From Tsuneonella suprasediminis (GTDB lineage Bacteria > Pseudomonadota > Alphaproteobacteria > Sphingomonadales > Sphingomonadaceae), in the NCBI RefSeq assembly GCF_003605755.1, contig NZ_RAHJ01000022.1, forward strand, positions 186,001 to 250,000: 64,000 nucleotides of DNA. The letters are read 5' to 3'. Position 1 is the stretch's first letter. Each line of letters starts with the position of its first letter. Positions 7,696 through 17,497 of this stretch are shown here, one piece after another. Position numbers and translations under genes: made by a program. Below the pieces are notes generated by a model. It worked only from the letters and a program-made list of their open reading frames with translations. It did not search any database and was not told the DNA's origin.

Positions 7696-9537
7696 ATGGA
7701 CGACACCCCACTGGATGACGAGACTGCCACTCCCTCCCGCCGCAAGCGGGGCCGCCGTCGCAAGGAACGCGATCAGCAGGCGGCGAAGAGCATTCGTCCG
7801 CTGCTGATGATCTGGCAGCAATCACTCGCTTATCCGGGGCGGGTGACGCTGGCACTGATCGCGCTGGTGATTACGGCAGGGGCGACGCTGGCGATCCCGG
7901 CCGGGTTCAAGCTGATTATCGACCGTGGCTTTTCGGCTGGAGGAAATCCTGACGATATCGCGCGCTGGTTCCGCTATCTGATGATGATTGTCTGTGTGCT
8001 GGCATTGGGCACAGCGGCGCGGTTCTATTTCGTGTCTTGGCTGGGTGAACGGGTTGTGGCCGATATCCGTTTGCGTGTTCAGCAGAACCTGTTGCGCCTC
8101 GCGCCGGGGTTCTATGAAGAGAACAGCCCCAAGGAAATTTCCAGCCGGATGACCAGCGATACCACGCTGATCGAACAGGTGGTGGGCACCACCGTTTCGG
8201 TGGCCCTGCGGAACACGCTGATGGCCATTGGCGGCACCGCGTACCTGTTCTGGCTGGTGCCGACGCTGACGATGTGGATGATGCTGGTGATCCCCGCCAT
8301 CGTGATCCCGATCACTTATTTCGGCCGTCGGTTGCGTACAGTTTCGCGGTCGAGTCAGGACCGGGTGGCCGATATCGGGGCGATGGTGACCGAAGTGCTC
8401 GGCGCGATGAAGATCGTGCAGGCGTTCAATCAGGAATCGCGCGAGCGGGAACGGTTTACCGGCGCGGTGGAAAGCACGTTCAGCACGGCCAAGCGCCGCA
8501 TCCTGATCCGTGCGGCGATGACGGCGATTGTCATCCTGCTGATTTTCGGGGCGATCACTGCGCTGATGTGGCGCGGGGCCGTCGGCGTGGCGAGCGGCGA
8601 AATATCCGGGGGTACGATTGCCGCGGTGGTTATCACCGCCGGTCTGGTCGCGGGGGCGTTCGGATCGCTGACAGAAGTCTATGGCGATTTATTGCGCGGG
8701 GCGGGGGCTGCCAGCCGACTGGCCGAACTGCTCGATGAAAAGCCGACAATCGCCGCGCCTGCCCGGCCAGAGGCGCTGCCGGTGCCCGCGCGTGGCAACC
8801 TGTCGTTCCGCAATGTCAGTTTCCGTTATCCCACGCGACTGGACACCGCTGCACTGCACGATTTTACGCTGGAGGTGCAGCCCGGCGAAACTGTGGCCAT
8901 CGTTGGCCCGTCGGGTGCGGGAAAATCGACGATCTTCCAGTTGGCGGAACGGTTTTACGATCCGCAGGCGGGAACGATCCGCCTCGATGGAGTGCCGCTG
9001 ACCAGCGCCGATCCTGCGGAAATCCGCCAGCGTATCGCGTTGGTTCCACAGGAAGGCGTGTTGTTTTCCGCCAATGCCCGCGACAACTTGCGTTATGGCG
9101 CATGGAACGCCAGCGACGAAGCGATCTGGGAAGCGGCGCGGGCAGCCAATGCCGAGGCGTTCCTGCGCGATCTGCCGCAAGGGCTGGATACGTTTCTTGG
9201 CGAAAACGGGACTCAGCTATCGGGTGGGCAGCGTCAGAGGATCGCGATTGCCCGTGCCATCCTGCGCGATGCACCGATCCTGTTGCTCGATGAAGCCACA
9301 AGTGCGCTCGACGCGGAAAGCGAACGGCTGGTGCAGGATGCGCTGGAGCGGTTGATGGCAGATCGCACTACGCTGGTGATCGCCCACCGCCTCGCGACAG
9401 TCCGCGCGGCAGACCGGATCGTGGTGATGGAAGAAGGCCGCATTGTGGAGCAGGGCACCCATGCCGAGCTGACAGTGGCAGGCGGGTTGTACGCGCGGCT
9501 TGCACGATTGCAGTTCGGCACCGGAGAAATGGCCTGA
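7696..9537 (+). CDS. ABC exporter, fused permease and ATPase (MsbA-related)
   Basis: A 613-residue half-transporter. Residues 1-40 are a polar, strongly basic cytoplasmic leader, followed by a six-helix exporter domain (about 45-340) and a nucleotide-binding domain. Walker A is GPSGAGKST near residue 405, the signature LSGGQRQR near 508, and Walker B is ILLLDEATSALD. It would act as a homodimer exporting a lipid or hydrophobic compound; order and length match the alphaproteobacterial MsbA-related group (TIGR02204 type). An in-frame codon lies further upstream, but ATG 7696 gives the normal polar leader. Substrate cannot be read from sequence. Confidence 0.88.
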   Translation: MDDTPLDDETATPSRRKRGRRRKERDQQAAKSIRPLLMIWQQSLAYPGRVTLALIALVITAGATLAIPAGFKLIIDRGFSAGGNPDDIARWFRYLMMIVCVLALGTAARFYFVSWLGERVVADIRLRVQQNLLRLAPGFYEENSPKEISSRMTSDTTLIEQVVGTTVSVALRNTLMAIGGTAYLFWLVPTLTMWMMLVIPAIVIPITYFGRRLRTVSRSSQDRVADIGAMVTEVLGAMKIVQAFNQESRERERFTGAVESTFSTAKRRILIRAAMTAIVILLIFGAITALMWRGAVGVASGEISGGTIAAVVITAGLVAGAFGSLTEVYGDLLRGAGAASRLAELLDEKPTIAAPARPEALPVPARGNLSFRNVSFRYPTRLDTAALHDFTLEVQPGETVAIVGPSGAGKSTIFQLAERFYDPQAGTIRLDGVPLTSADPAEIRQRIALVPQEGVLFSANARDNLRYGAWNASDEAIWEAARAANAEAFLRDLPQGLDTFLGENGTQLSGGQRQRIAIARAILRDAPILLLDEATSALDAESERLVQDALERLMADRTTLVIAHRLATVRAADRIVVMEEGRIVEQGTHAELTVAGGLYARLARLQFGTGEMA

Positions 9538-9722
9538 AGCCAGCGCGCTGCTGCGTTCAGCCGAGCCTCAGGCGGGTTAATCTACCAAGCGGTCAATGCA
9601 GCCGACGAACGTATTGGCGCTGCTTGACGGGTTCGCCGTGCGCGGCGCACAGACAGGACCATTCCGGGCGCGCCCGTATCGGGCCAGTCTACGCGCCCCG
9701 AACGGATCAAGAAGGGACTTTC

Positions 9723-11894
9723 ATGACCATCAAGACCGCTATTGCCGCTGGTGCCAGCGCGCTTGCGCTGACGCTTGCCGCTCCTGCATTTGCTGCCGAT
9801 CCGACGCCTGCTGCCGCCGCAAAGCCTGCACCTGCCAAGGATGCCGCCGCAGATGAAGACAAGCTGCCGACAATGAGTTTCGGCACCTGGGGTTTCGACC
9901 CTGCCTACATCGATCACGACGTGAAGCCTGGCGACGACTTCTTCGCCTACGCCAACGAGAAATGGCTCGAAGCCAATCCGCTGCCGGCCGAATTTTCGCG
10001 CTTCGGGGCATTCAACCTGCTGCGTGAAGGTTCGACCAAAGATGTGAAGAACGTGGTCGATACGATGGTCGCATCCAACCCCGCGCCCGACAGCAGCGAT
10101 GCCCGCGTAGTCGATGTGTACAACGCCTTCATCGATACGCAGGCGATCGATGCCGCGGGCCTGAGCCACGCGCAGCCGTATCTGACCGCGATCATCGGTG
10201 CCGACACGCTGCCGAAACTCGCTGCCCTGTGGGGTAAGCCGGGCTATCCCGCTCCGTTCGGTGGCGGTGTGATGGTCGATTCCAAACAGCCGGATCAATA
10301 TCTGGTCGGCATCTACAACGGCGGACTGGGCCTGCCCGATCGCGATTACTATCTCGACACGAGCGAGAAGGGTAAGGAGATCCAGCAGAAATATCGCGAT
10401 TATCTCGCGTTCATTCTCGGCAAGGCTGGATATGCCGACTCCAAGGCAGCGGCCGAGGCGGTGTACAGTCTGGAAGACGTGATCGCGCGCGACGTATCGT
10501 GGGATCGCAATGCGCGCCGCAACCGCGACCTGACCTACAATGCCGAAACCCCGGAACAGCTTGCCGCGCTGGCTGGCGATTTCCCGCTGGCCGCGTTTAT
10601 GCAGACCTCTGGCCTGAACAAAGCGACGAAATTCAATGTCGCCTACCTGCCGCCTTCGCCCGAACGCGCCAAGGAGCTGGGCCTCACTCCGCAACAGGTC
10701 CAGTCGATCGGCAGCGGTGTGCCGGGCATGTTCAAGCTGCTGAGCGAAGTGCCGGTTTCGACCTTGCAGGCGTGGACTATCGCACGGTTCATTTCCGGCA
10801 ATGCCTCCGTCCTGCCGTCGGATATCGATGCGGCGAACTTCGAATTCTATGGCAAGACCCTGTCGGGCACGCCTGAGCAGCGCCCGCGGTGGAAGCGCGC
10901 GATCGACGAAACCGAAAGCCTCGTCGGCGAGCTGGTCGGCAAGGCCTATGTCGAGAAGTACTTCCCGCCTGCCAACAAGGTGGCGATGGACAAGCTGGTC
11001 GCCAATCTGCGGATCGCGCTGGCGGAATCAATCAAGGCGAATAACTGGATGGGCGCCGACACCAAGAAGGAAGCGATTGCCAAGCTCGACGCTTTCACGC
11101 CCAAGATCGGTTATCGCGACAATCTGGAGGTCTATGAAGGTCTGACGATGACTGCGGACAATCCCATCGCCAACCGCGTTGCGGCGGGCGCATGGGAATG
11201 GAATCACGATCTCGCCAAACTCGGCGGCCCGATCGACCGTACTGAGTGGGGAATGCTGCCGGAAACGGTCAATGCCTATTACAGCCCCAGCATGAACGAG
11301 ATCGTGTTCCCGGCTGGCATTCTGCAACCCCCGTTCTTCAATGCGACGGCCGATCCTGCGGTGAACTATGGCGGGATCGGGGCCGTAATTGGCCACGAAA
11401 TGAGCCACGGGTTCGACGATCAGGGTGCGAAGAGCGATGGTACTGGCGCACTCCGCAACTGGTGGACCGCCGCCGACCGCGAAGCATTCGACAAGCTGGG
11501 CAACAAGCTGGTCGAACAGTATGACAAGTTCTGCCCGCTCGACGATGGCAAGACATGTGTGAACGGGCGTTTCACGTTGGGTGAAAACATCGGCGATCTG
11601 GGCGGACTGAGCCTGGCCTACCGCGCCTACAAACTGGCGCTGAACGGCAAGGAAGCGCCGGTGATCGACGGCCTGACCGGCGATCAGCGCTTCTTCCTCG
11701 CGTGGGCGCAGGTCTGGCGGTCGCAACAGCGGGACGATGCGGCGCGTATGCGTATCCGCACCGACCCGCACAGCCCGGAACAGTACCGGGTGAACGGCAT
11801 CGTGCGCAACATGGATGCATGGTACAAGGCGTTCAATGTGAAGCCGGGTGACGCGCTTTATCTGCCGCCGGAACAACGCCTGAAGATCTGGTAA
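9723..11894 (+). CDS. M13 family (neprilysin-like) zinc metallopeptidase
   Basis: A 723-residue secreted peptidase. Residues 1-24 form a signal peptide ending AAPAFA|AD, so the protein is periplasmic or exported. The zinc site is HEMSH near residue 558 in GHEMSHGFDDQG, with the third ligand in ENIGDLGG about 60 residues later. A C-terminal CDS segment matching M13 enzymes ends in KIW; the family ends in a similar tryptophan. It cleaves short peptides on the amino side of hydrophobic residues, by family knowledge. The start is supported by an AAGGGAC site and the signal peptide. It is a single gene between an exporter and uppP. Confidence 0.92.
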   Translation: MTIKTAIAAGASALALTLAAPAFAADPTPAAAAKPAPAKDAAADEDKLPTMSFGTWGFDPAYIDHDVKPGDDFFAYANEKWLEANPLPAEFSRFGAFNLLREGSTKDVKNVVDTMVASNPAPDSSDARVVDVYNAFIDTQAIDAAGLSHAQPYLTAIIGADTLPKLAALWGKPGYPAPFGGGVMVDSKQPDQYLVGIYNGGLGLPDRDYYLDTSEKGKEIQQKYRDYLAFILGKAGYADSKAAAEAVYSLEDVIARDVSWDRNARRNRDLTYNAETPEQLAALAGDFPLAAFMQTSGLNKATKFNVAYLPPSPERAKELGLTPQQVQSIGSGVPGMFKLLSEVPVSTLQAWTIARFISGNASVLPSDIDAANFEFYGKTLSGTPEQRPRWKRAIDETESLVGELVGKAYVEKYFPPANKVAMDKLVANLRIALAESIKANNWMGADTKKEAIAKLDAFTPKIGYRDNLEVYEGLTMTADNPIANRVAAGAWEWNHDLAKLGGPIDRTEWGMLPETVNAYYSPSMNEIVFPAGILQPPFFNATADPAVNYGGIGAVIGHEMSHGFDDQGAKSDGTGALRNWWTAADREAFDKLGNKLVEQYDKFCPLDDGKTCVNGRFTLGENIGDLGGLSLAYRAYKLALNGKEAPVIDGLTGDQRFFLAWAQVWRSQQRDDAARMRIRTDPHSPEQYRVNGIVRNMDAWYKAFNVKPGDALYLPPEQRLKIW

Positions 11895-11979
11895 GGCGCC
11901 GGAACAAAATCGATGAACCCCTGCACGGGCGGGACAGGTCGCTTGACTTGTTCCGCCCGTGCTTCAATGGGCGGCAGTC

Positions 11980-12792
11980 ATGGGTCTTACACTTACAGCC
12001 ATCCTCCTTGGCATCGTCGAAGGTCTCACGGAATTCGTTCCGGTGTCGTCCACCGGGCATTTGATTCTGGCGTCCAAGCTGTTTGGCTACGACCCGAAAA
12101 CCTGGGAAGTGTTCAATATCGTGATCCAGCTGGGCGCCATTCTGGCGGTCGTGGTGGCATATTGGCGCACCTTCTGGGCTGTTGGCATGGGGCTGCTGAA
12201 GGGTGAAGCGCATAGCTTGCGTTTCATTCGTAACCTGCTGATCGCATTTATCCCGGCGGCGGTGCTGGGGGTTCTGTTCAAGGATCAGATCGATGCTCTG
12301 CTGGAAAGCCCGGTGCCGGTTGGCTGGGCGCTGCTGATCGGTGGCATCGCGATATTGGTGATCGAACGTACCGCGAAACAAGGGGAAGCGACAGGCATCG
12401 GCGATCTGCCCATCAAAACTGCGCTTGGTATCGGGTTTGTCCAGTGCATCGCTATGATCCCCGGCGTCAGCCGCTCCGGCGCGACGATCATGGGCGCGCT
12501 TGCCATGGGTGTCGAACGACGCACCGCGGCGGAATTCAGCTTCTTCCTCGCGATTCCGACCATGATGGGCGCGACTGTGCTGCAAATTATCGATCACCGC
12601 GAGGCGCTGGCGACCGGAGCCGGACCAGTGGGCTGGACGGAAATCGGCATCGGCTTTGCTGTCGCCTTCGTTGTTGCACTGGCGGTGATCCGCGCATTCG
12701 TCGCATACGTCAGCCGCCACGGGTTTGCCCCGTTCGCCTGGTATCGTATCGTGATCGGCGCCGCAGCGATTGCCTGGCTCAGCTTCGGCTGA
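11980..12792 (+). CDS. uppP: Undecaprenyl-diphosphatase (BacA/UppP)
   Basis: A 270-residue inner-membrane enzyme that dephosphorylates undecaprenyl diphosphate to recycle the lipid carrier for peptidoglycan synthesis. The family motifs are present: LGIVEGLTEFVPVSSTGHL at residues 8-26, with the catalytic glutamates, and PGVSRSGATI with the conserved arginine near residue 165. Length and roughly eight membrane segments are normal. ATG 11980 is chosen because it places the GIVEG motif where other family members have it; a GTG at 11959 would add seven residues. Confidence 0.92.
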   Translation: MGLTLTAILLGIVEGLTEFVPVSSTGHLILASKLFGYDPKTWEVFNIVIQLGAILAVVVAYWRTFWAVGMGLLKGEAHSLRFIRNLLIAFIPAAVLGVLFKDQIDALLESPVPVGWALLIGGIAILVIERTAKQGEATGIGDLPIKTALGIGFVQCIAMIPGVSRSGATIMGALAMGVERRTAAEFSFFLAIPTMMGATVLQIIDHREALATGAGPVGWTEIGIGFAVAFVVALAVIRAFVAYVSRHGFAPFAWYRIVIGAAAIAWLSFG

Positions 12793-12898
12793 TTGCTCAC
12801 CTCTCACTTTCTGGTGAGGCTCGCTTCATCGCGGAATTCGGAACTTTGTCGGCTGCCGGGACGTTACCGGCCCAGCAGTCACAGGGATTTGAAGTTCA

Positions 12899-13162
12899 AT
12901 GGGTTTGATCGTGCTGCTGGCCGTCGGGGGCATCCTTGGCTGGCTTGCTTCCATTCTTGTCTGTGCCGATGATCGGCAATGTGTGCTCGCTAACGTTGCA
13001 GTTGGCGTGTTCTCCACATTGGTGATTGGCTGGCTTGCGAATGATGGCTCGTTGCTGGTGGGACTGACCGCTTCAGCGCTGCTTTTTTCATTTGTCGGAA
13101 CGATCGGATTGTTGGCTGGTTTCAACATCCTGCGGCAGGCGTTCACCCGCCAGCTTCACTAA
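12899..13162 (+). CDS. GlsB/YeaQ/YmgE-like small membrane protein
   Basis: An 87-residue protein with three hydrophobic segments, beginning MGLIVLLAVGGILGWLASIL. The glycine-rich GGILGWLAS start and total length match the GlsB/YeaQ/YmgE stress-associated membrane family. Molecular function is not established. It follows uppP after about 100 bases and is followed by a small lipoprotein, a set of envelope genes that may or may not be co-transcribed. Confidence 0.7.
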   Translation: MGLIVLLAVGGILGWLASILVCADDRQCVLANVAVGVFSTLVIGWLANDGSLLVGLTASALLFSFVGTIGLLAGFNILRQAFTRQLH

Positions 13163-13233
13163 ACCGTGACCGTTTATCACTGGGCCGCCATTTCAATACG
13201 ACGGGCTGCCCGCTCCAAGAAGGGGATACTGAA

Positions 13234-13488
13234 ATGAAGAAGTTTATCATGATTTCGTCGGCGCTCGCGCTTGGCCTCGGGGTTGCTGCATGTGACGGCC
13301 CGAAGGAAAACGCGATGGAAGACGCTGGTGAACAGCATGCCGAAGCGGTGAACGACAAGGCCGAGGCGATGGAAGACGCTGGCCAGATCACCGATGCACA
13401 GGCAGACGCGATGACCAAGAAGGCTGAAGACAAGGCCGATGCAATGGAAGAAGCTGGCGAAGCAGCCGACCACGCCACCGGCAACTGA
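13234..13488 (+). CDS. Small repetitive lipoprotein
   Basis: An 84-residue predicted lipoprotein. Residues 1-20 form a signal peptide with the lipobox LGVAAC, lipidated at C20. The mature part is highly charged and helical, with a unit like AMEDAGE recurring three times (near residues 27, 48 and 73), which suggests a coiled coil or extended amphipathic helix. I know no assigned function; similar small Ala/Glu-rich lipoproteins are common in sphingomonads. It is followed directly by a strong terminator, so this gene ends a transcription unit. Confidence 0.7.
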   Translation: MKKFIMISSALALGLGVAACDGPKENAMEDAGEQHAEAVNDKAEAMEDAGQITDAQADAMTKKAEDKADAMEEAGEAADHATGN

Positions 13489-13506
13489 TCGCTGACAAGC
13501 AATGGA

Positions 13507-13540
13507 AACCGGCCCGGAGGCGTTCCGGGCCGGTTTTTCT
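13507..13540 (+). terminator. Intrinsic terminator after small lipoprotein
   Basis: ACCGGCCCGGA and TCCGGGCCGGT form an 11-bp stem followed by TTTTCT. It lies between the lipoprotein gene and the convergent phhA gene. Confidence 0.9.
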
Positions 13541-13576
13541 ATACCCGCACGTTATCTCTTGCTGCTGAGGTTTCGC

Positions 13577-14518
13577 TCAGATCGGTTTCGCGCCGCTGCC
13601 GCGCCCGCCGCGTAGCAGATATTCCTGAGTGCCGCGGTGGAGTACGTCGTCGACATCGATAACCGCTGCGTTGGCATATGTGAACGCAGGCGGCAGGTTG
13701 CGATATAACCGGTCGAAATCGCGCTCCACCGTCTGGTGATAGAGGTCTTCGAAACTTTCGATCACAAAATAGGTCGGCTGAAGATCGCTGATGACATAAT
13801 CGGTTCGCATGACGCGATCGACGTTCAGCATGATGCGGTTCGGGCTTTTGGCTTCGGTTGAAAATACCGCTTCGGTCGGGCCGGAGAGGATACCAGCGCC
13901 ATAGGCGCGCACATCGCTGGGCCCTTCCAGAATCAGGCCGAATTCGACTGTGTACCAATAAAGCGCGCCCAATGCTTTCAGCCGGTTGTATCGCATGGCC
14001 TTCCACCCGGCGCGGCCATATTCCTGCATGTAATCGGCATAGACCGGATCGGCCAGCATCGGCACATGGCCGAACACATCGTGGAACACGTCGGGTTCCT
14101 GAATGTAATCGAACGTTTCGCGTGTGCGGATGAAGTTGCCCGCCGGGAAGCGTCTGTTGGCCAGATGCCAGAAGAACACATGATCCGGAATCAGCATTGG
14201 CACCGGCACCACGCTCCATCCGGTCAGGTGGCCTAGTTCTTCCGACAGTTCGTTGAAATCGGGTACCCCGCGCTGGCCCAGCGGTAGTTTCTGAAGGCCT
14301 GCTATAAACGCGCTGGCGGCGCGACCGGGCAATACGTCCATCTGCCGTTCGTAAAGGTCGTTCCAGATGGCATCTTCTGCCGCGTCGTATTGGGTTTGCG
14401 CCGGTTCGATCCAATCGTCACCAACATGCGCGGGCTTGCGAAGCGGAGCGGTGAAGACATCCGCGGGCAAATCGGGCAGGACGGAAAAATCCTGATTTTG
14501 GTCTGCGAGAGTAGCCAT
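13577..14518 (-). CDS. phhA: Phenylalanine 4-monooxygenase
   Basis: A 313-residue non-heme iron, pterin-dependent hydroxylase converting phenylalanine to tyrosine. The iron ligands are visible: H146 and H151 in VFHDVFGHVP and E192 in YWYTVEFGL. The length fits the bacterial catalytic-domain-only enzymes, with no regulatory ACT domain. Start 14518 (MATLADQNQ) is chosen over upstream in-frame codons because those would extend into the divergent ppk2 gene. No pterin dehydratase (phhB) gene is adjacent. It is cytoplasmic and would feed tyrosine catabolism or biosynthesis. Confidence 0.92.
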   Translation of the reverse strand: MATLADQNQDFSVLPDLPADVFTAPLRKPAHVGDDWIEPAQTQYDAAEDAIWNDLYERQMDVLPGRAASAFIAGLQKLPLGQRGVPDFNELSEELGHLTGWSVVPVPMLIPDHVFFWHLANRRFPAGNFIRTRETFDYIQEPDVFHDVFGHVPMLADPVYADYMQEYGRAGWKAMRYNRLKALGALYWYTVEFGLILEGPSDVRAYGAGILSGPTEAVFSTEAKSPNRIMLNVDRVMRTDYVISDLQPTYFVIESFEDLYHQTVERDFDRLYRNLPPAFTYANAAVIDVDDVLHRGTQEYLLRGGRGSGAKPI

Positions 14519-14591
14519 GATTACAATTGAAACTTGTAGCACCTCCATACGGTGCTGACAAACTGTCCGTGAAGGCCGGGTACATAGGGAA

Positions 14592-15362
14592 ATGAAGAAA
14601 AAACAATACGAAGAGCTGTACGAGCCGCTCGAACTGGAACTGGTCGCGATGGCGCGCTGGGCAAAAGCGACGGGTGCGCGAATCTGCGTGTTGTTCGAAG
14701 GGCGCGATACCGCGGGCAAAGGCGGGGCGATCCGGGCAGTTGGCGGTCCCCTCAATCCGCGCCAATGTCGCACCGTGGCGCTGGCTGCGCCGACCGAAGC
14801 GGAGAAGACGCAATGGTATTTTCAGCGCTATGTTCGCCACCTGCCCAGCGCGGGGGAGATCGTTCTGTTCGACCGGAGCTGGTACAACCGGGCCGGAGTG
14901 GAACAGGTCATGGGTTTTGCCACGCAGCCGCAAGTGGATGCTTTTCTGAAACAGGCACCGGTATTCGAACGAATGCTGGTGGACGATGGCATCCTGCTGT
15001 TCAAATACTGGCTCACCACCGATCAGGCGCAACAGGAAGAACGGCTGAGAGAGCGGCTCGACGATCCGCTCAAACGCTGGAAACTGTCACCGATCGACCT
15101 CGCCGCGCGGGGCAAATACGACGACTATAGCCATGCGCGGGAGGAGATGTTGAAAGCGACGCATACCGAACATGCGCCGTGGACTCTGGTAGATTTCAAC
15201 GATCAGAAGCTTGGGCGGTTGACTCTGCTACGCGACCTGCTCGACCGAATGCCAGATACCGCTGTTCAGCCGGAGGAACTTTCGTTTCCGCCTCTGGACC
15301 ATCCTCCACATGCGGAGGAATATGGCGTGCTCAAACCGATAAAGGACTATCCGGTCGAATAG
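14592..15362 (+). CDS. ppk2: Polyphosphate kinase 2 (PPK2 family)
   Basis: A 256-residue single-domain PPK2. Walker A is GRDTAGKGGAI (residues 38-47), Walker B is the LFDRSWYNRAGVE stretch (92-104), and the lid region FKYWLTTDQAQQEERLRER follows. The enzyme uses polyphosphate to phosphorylate nucleoside mono- or diphosphates. Length matches single-domain class I proteins, which mainly phosphorylate NDPs, but class cannot be assigned with certainty here. It is divergent from phhA with about 70 bases between start codons. Confidence 0.9.
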   Translation: MKKKQYEELYEPLELELVAMARWAKATGARICVLFEGRDTAGKGGAIRAVGGPLNPRQCRTVALAAPTEAEKTQWYFQRYVRHLPSAGEIVLFDRSWYNRAGVEQVMGFATQPQVDAFLKQAPVFERMLVDDGILLFKYWLTTDQAQQEERLRERLDDPLKRWKLSPIDLAARGKYDDYSHAREEMLKATHTEHAPWTLVDFNDQKLGRLTLLRDLLDRMPDTAVQPEELSFPPLDHPPHAEEYGVLKPIKDYPVE

Positions 15363-15384
15363 CGGGGGTCGCTGATTGTGACCC

Positions 15385-16239
15385 TTATCGCACCGTTGCT
15401 TTTGCGCGGACTACTTCGCGCCCGTCATCGGCAAACGCACCTAATGCAATCCCCGTATCACTCTTGTGTATTGCCAGATGCAATGCCTCTCCTGCGATGG
15501 CCGGGCTTACTCCACGGAAGGTGAAGCCGGTCAGGCGGTTGTCGCCCAATTCGCGTGCAGCCAGTTGCAACAGCAGGCTGGCGCTGAGCGGGCCATGGAC
15601 GACCAGCCCGCGATAACGCTCTATGTCGTGAGCATAAGGTGCATCGTAATGGATGCGGTGGGCGTTGAAGGTCAGAGCGGAGTAGCGGAACAGCAGCCGG
15701 GAATCAGGTGTGAGAGTGCGATGCGCGCCCCACTCTGCGGGATCGAACATCCCTTCACCAGGTTCGGGCGGCTGGAGTGGGGCATCGGCTGGTGACGTCT
15801 CGCGAAAGACCAGCGTCTGCGTCTCCCGCACGGCCAGCGCGCCATCGGCGGCAGTATCGTGGACGACATCGACGAACACCATTTCGCCACTGCGGCCTGA
15901 TTTGGGTGTGACGGAAGCGACTCTGCTGGTGCGCTCGATAGTTGCGCCGATGGCAATCGGGGCATGAAATTCCATCCTGCTCGATGCCCACATCCGGCGG
16001 GGAAGCGGGATCGGGGGCAGGAAGCTGGCATCGCTCTCGTTCCGCACAGGGTGGCCGTCTTCCCCCAGTGTCGCAGTTGGCGCATCGGGGGGGCACAGGC
16101 ACAGGTGAATGCCTTGCGGCATCGCCCCGTCGGTCGGGGTGGGCAGGTCGAATGTCGCCAGCCAGCGCGCCGCCAGAGCGGCATCAAGCGTGTCGCTGCG
16201 GCGTTCTTCGCGCCCGACCCATGCAGTCCAGTCGTTCAT
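15385..16239 (-). CDS. MaoC-like FAS1-type dehydratase / mesaconyl-CoA hydratase family
   Basis: A 284-residue double hot-dog protein. The N-terminal half carries MWASSRMEFHAPI (near 85-97), the usual start of the dehydratase-like N-terminal domain. The C-terminal half has FNAHRIHYDAPYA followed by GLVVHGPL, where the His/Asp hydratase residues lie. The pattern resembles itaconyl/mesaconyl-C4-CoA hydratases and HTD2-like dehydratases. It is the downstream partner of the thiolase at 16242-17456, with 2 bases between stop and start, so the two probably work in one acyl-CoA pathway; the substrate is unknown. Confidence 0.8.
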   Translation of the reverse strand: MNDWTAWVGREERRSDTLDAALAARWLATFDLPTPTDGAMPQGIHLCLCPPDAPTATLGEDGHPVRNESDASFLPPIPLPRRMWASSRMEFHAPIAIGATIERTSRVASVTPKSGRSGEMVFVDVVHDTAADGALAVRETQTLVFRETSPADAPLQPPEPGEGMFDPAEWGAHRTLTPDSRLLFRYSALTFNAHRIHYDAPYAHDIERYRGLVVHGPLSASLLLQLAARELGDNRLTGFTFRGVSPAIAGEALHLAIHKSDTGIALGAFADDGREVVRAKATVR

Positions 16240-16241
16240 CG

Positions 16242-17456
16242 TCACGTTGCCCGCTCGAAAATAGCGGCGATCCCCTGTCCGCCGCCGATACACATGGTTT
16301 CAAGCCCATAATGCACTTCGCGACGCGCCATTTCTGCGGCCATATCTGCCAGAATGCGGCCCCCGGTCGCGCCGATGGGGTGGCCGAGCGAGATACCCGA
16401 TCCGTTGACGTTCAGCATGTCCATCCGGCTGTCGTCTTCCGACCAGCCCCACCCTTTCAGCACAGCGAGAACCTGCGGTGCGAAGGCTTCGTTCAGTTCG
16501 ACCATGCCGATATCGTTCCAGCCCATGCCGGTGCGGGCAAACAGACGCTCGACCGCCGGGACGGGGCCAATACCCATGCGGCTTGGGTCGCATCCGGCGG
16601 CGGCATATCCGGTGAACCACAGCGCAGGTTCCAGCCCCAGTTCGGCCAGTTTGTCTTCGGCTACGACAAGGCAGGCGGCAGCGGCATCGTTTTGCTGGCT
16701 GGCATTGCCGGCGGTGACAACACCCCCTTCGAGCGGGCGCAGTGCGCCGAGGGTTTCCATGCTGGCATCCGGACGGAAACCTTCGTCTTTTGCGAAGACA
16801 ACCGGTTCCCCGCGCCGCTGCGGCACTTCGATGGGGACGAGGTGAGCGTCAAATCGGCCCGCCTCCCACGCAGCAGTGGCGTTGCGGTGACTGCGGACAG
16901 CATAGGCATCGGCCGCGGCGCGCGTGATGCCATAATCGCTGGCAAGATTTTCCGCCGTTTCGATCATTCCGCTGATGGCCCCGAACCGTTCGATCGGCTG
17001 GCTCATCACCCGGCCGCGGGTCAGGCGGTCCATCAATTCGATATTCCCGGCTTTCTTCCCGGCACGCAGCCCGGTTGCATAGTGTTCGACGTTGGACATG
17101 CTCTCGCAGCCACCAGCGACGACCACGTCGGCATGGCCCGATTGCACCATCATAGCGGCATTGACGATCGCCTGTAGTCCCGACCCGCAGCGCCGGTCGA
17201 GCTGATAGCCAGGCACTTCCAGAGGCAACCCTGCCGCCAGCCACGCCCAGTGGCCAATCGCGGGGGCTTCGCCACTTCCATATCCCTGGCTGAACACGAC
17301 ATCGTCGACCCGCGCCGGATCGATTCCAGATCGGTCAATCAACGCTTTGAGAATAATTGCACCGAGCTGGCCGGCATCGAGCGACGAGAGCGCGCCGAGG
17401 AATTTGCCCACCGGTGTGCGAAGTGGGCTGACGATGACGGCGCGGCGTTGGCTCAT
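16242..17456 (-). CDS. Thiolase-family acyl-CoA acetyltransferase
   Basis: A 404-residue type II thiolase with nucleophile C90 in DRRCGSG, the histidine in GHPIGATGGR and the second cysteine in ETMCIGGGQG near the C-terminus. It is distinct from the thiolase at 2691-3869: different N-terminus, insertions and neighbour. The gene is the first of a two-gene operon with the hot-dog hydratase, suggesting beta-oxidation of a particular acyl chain. A GAGAGAAACC site precedes the ATG. Confidence 0.9.
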   Translation of the reverse strand: MSQRRAVIVSPLRTPVGKFLGALSSLDAGQLGAIILKALIDRSGIDPARVDDVVFSQGYGSGEAPAIGHWAWLAAGLPLEVPGYQLDRRCGSGLQAIVNAAMMVQSGHADVVVAGGCESMSNVEHYATGLRAGKKAGNIELMDRLTRGRVMSQPIERFGAISGMIETAENLASDYGITRAAADAYAVRSHRNATAAWEAGRFDAHLVPIEVPQRRGEPVVFAKDEGFRPDASMETLGALRPLEGGVVTAGNASQQNDAAAACLVVAEDKLAELGLEPALWFTGYAAAGCDPSRMGIGPVPAVERLFARTGMGWNDIGMVELNEAFAPQVLAVLKGWGWSEDDSRMDMLNVNGSGISLGHPIGATGGRILADMAAEMARREVHYGLETMCIGGGQGIAAIFERAT

Positions 17457-17497
17457 GCTGGTTTCTCTCCCAAAGGGGCGGTGGGCCGCCCGCGTAA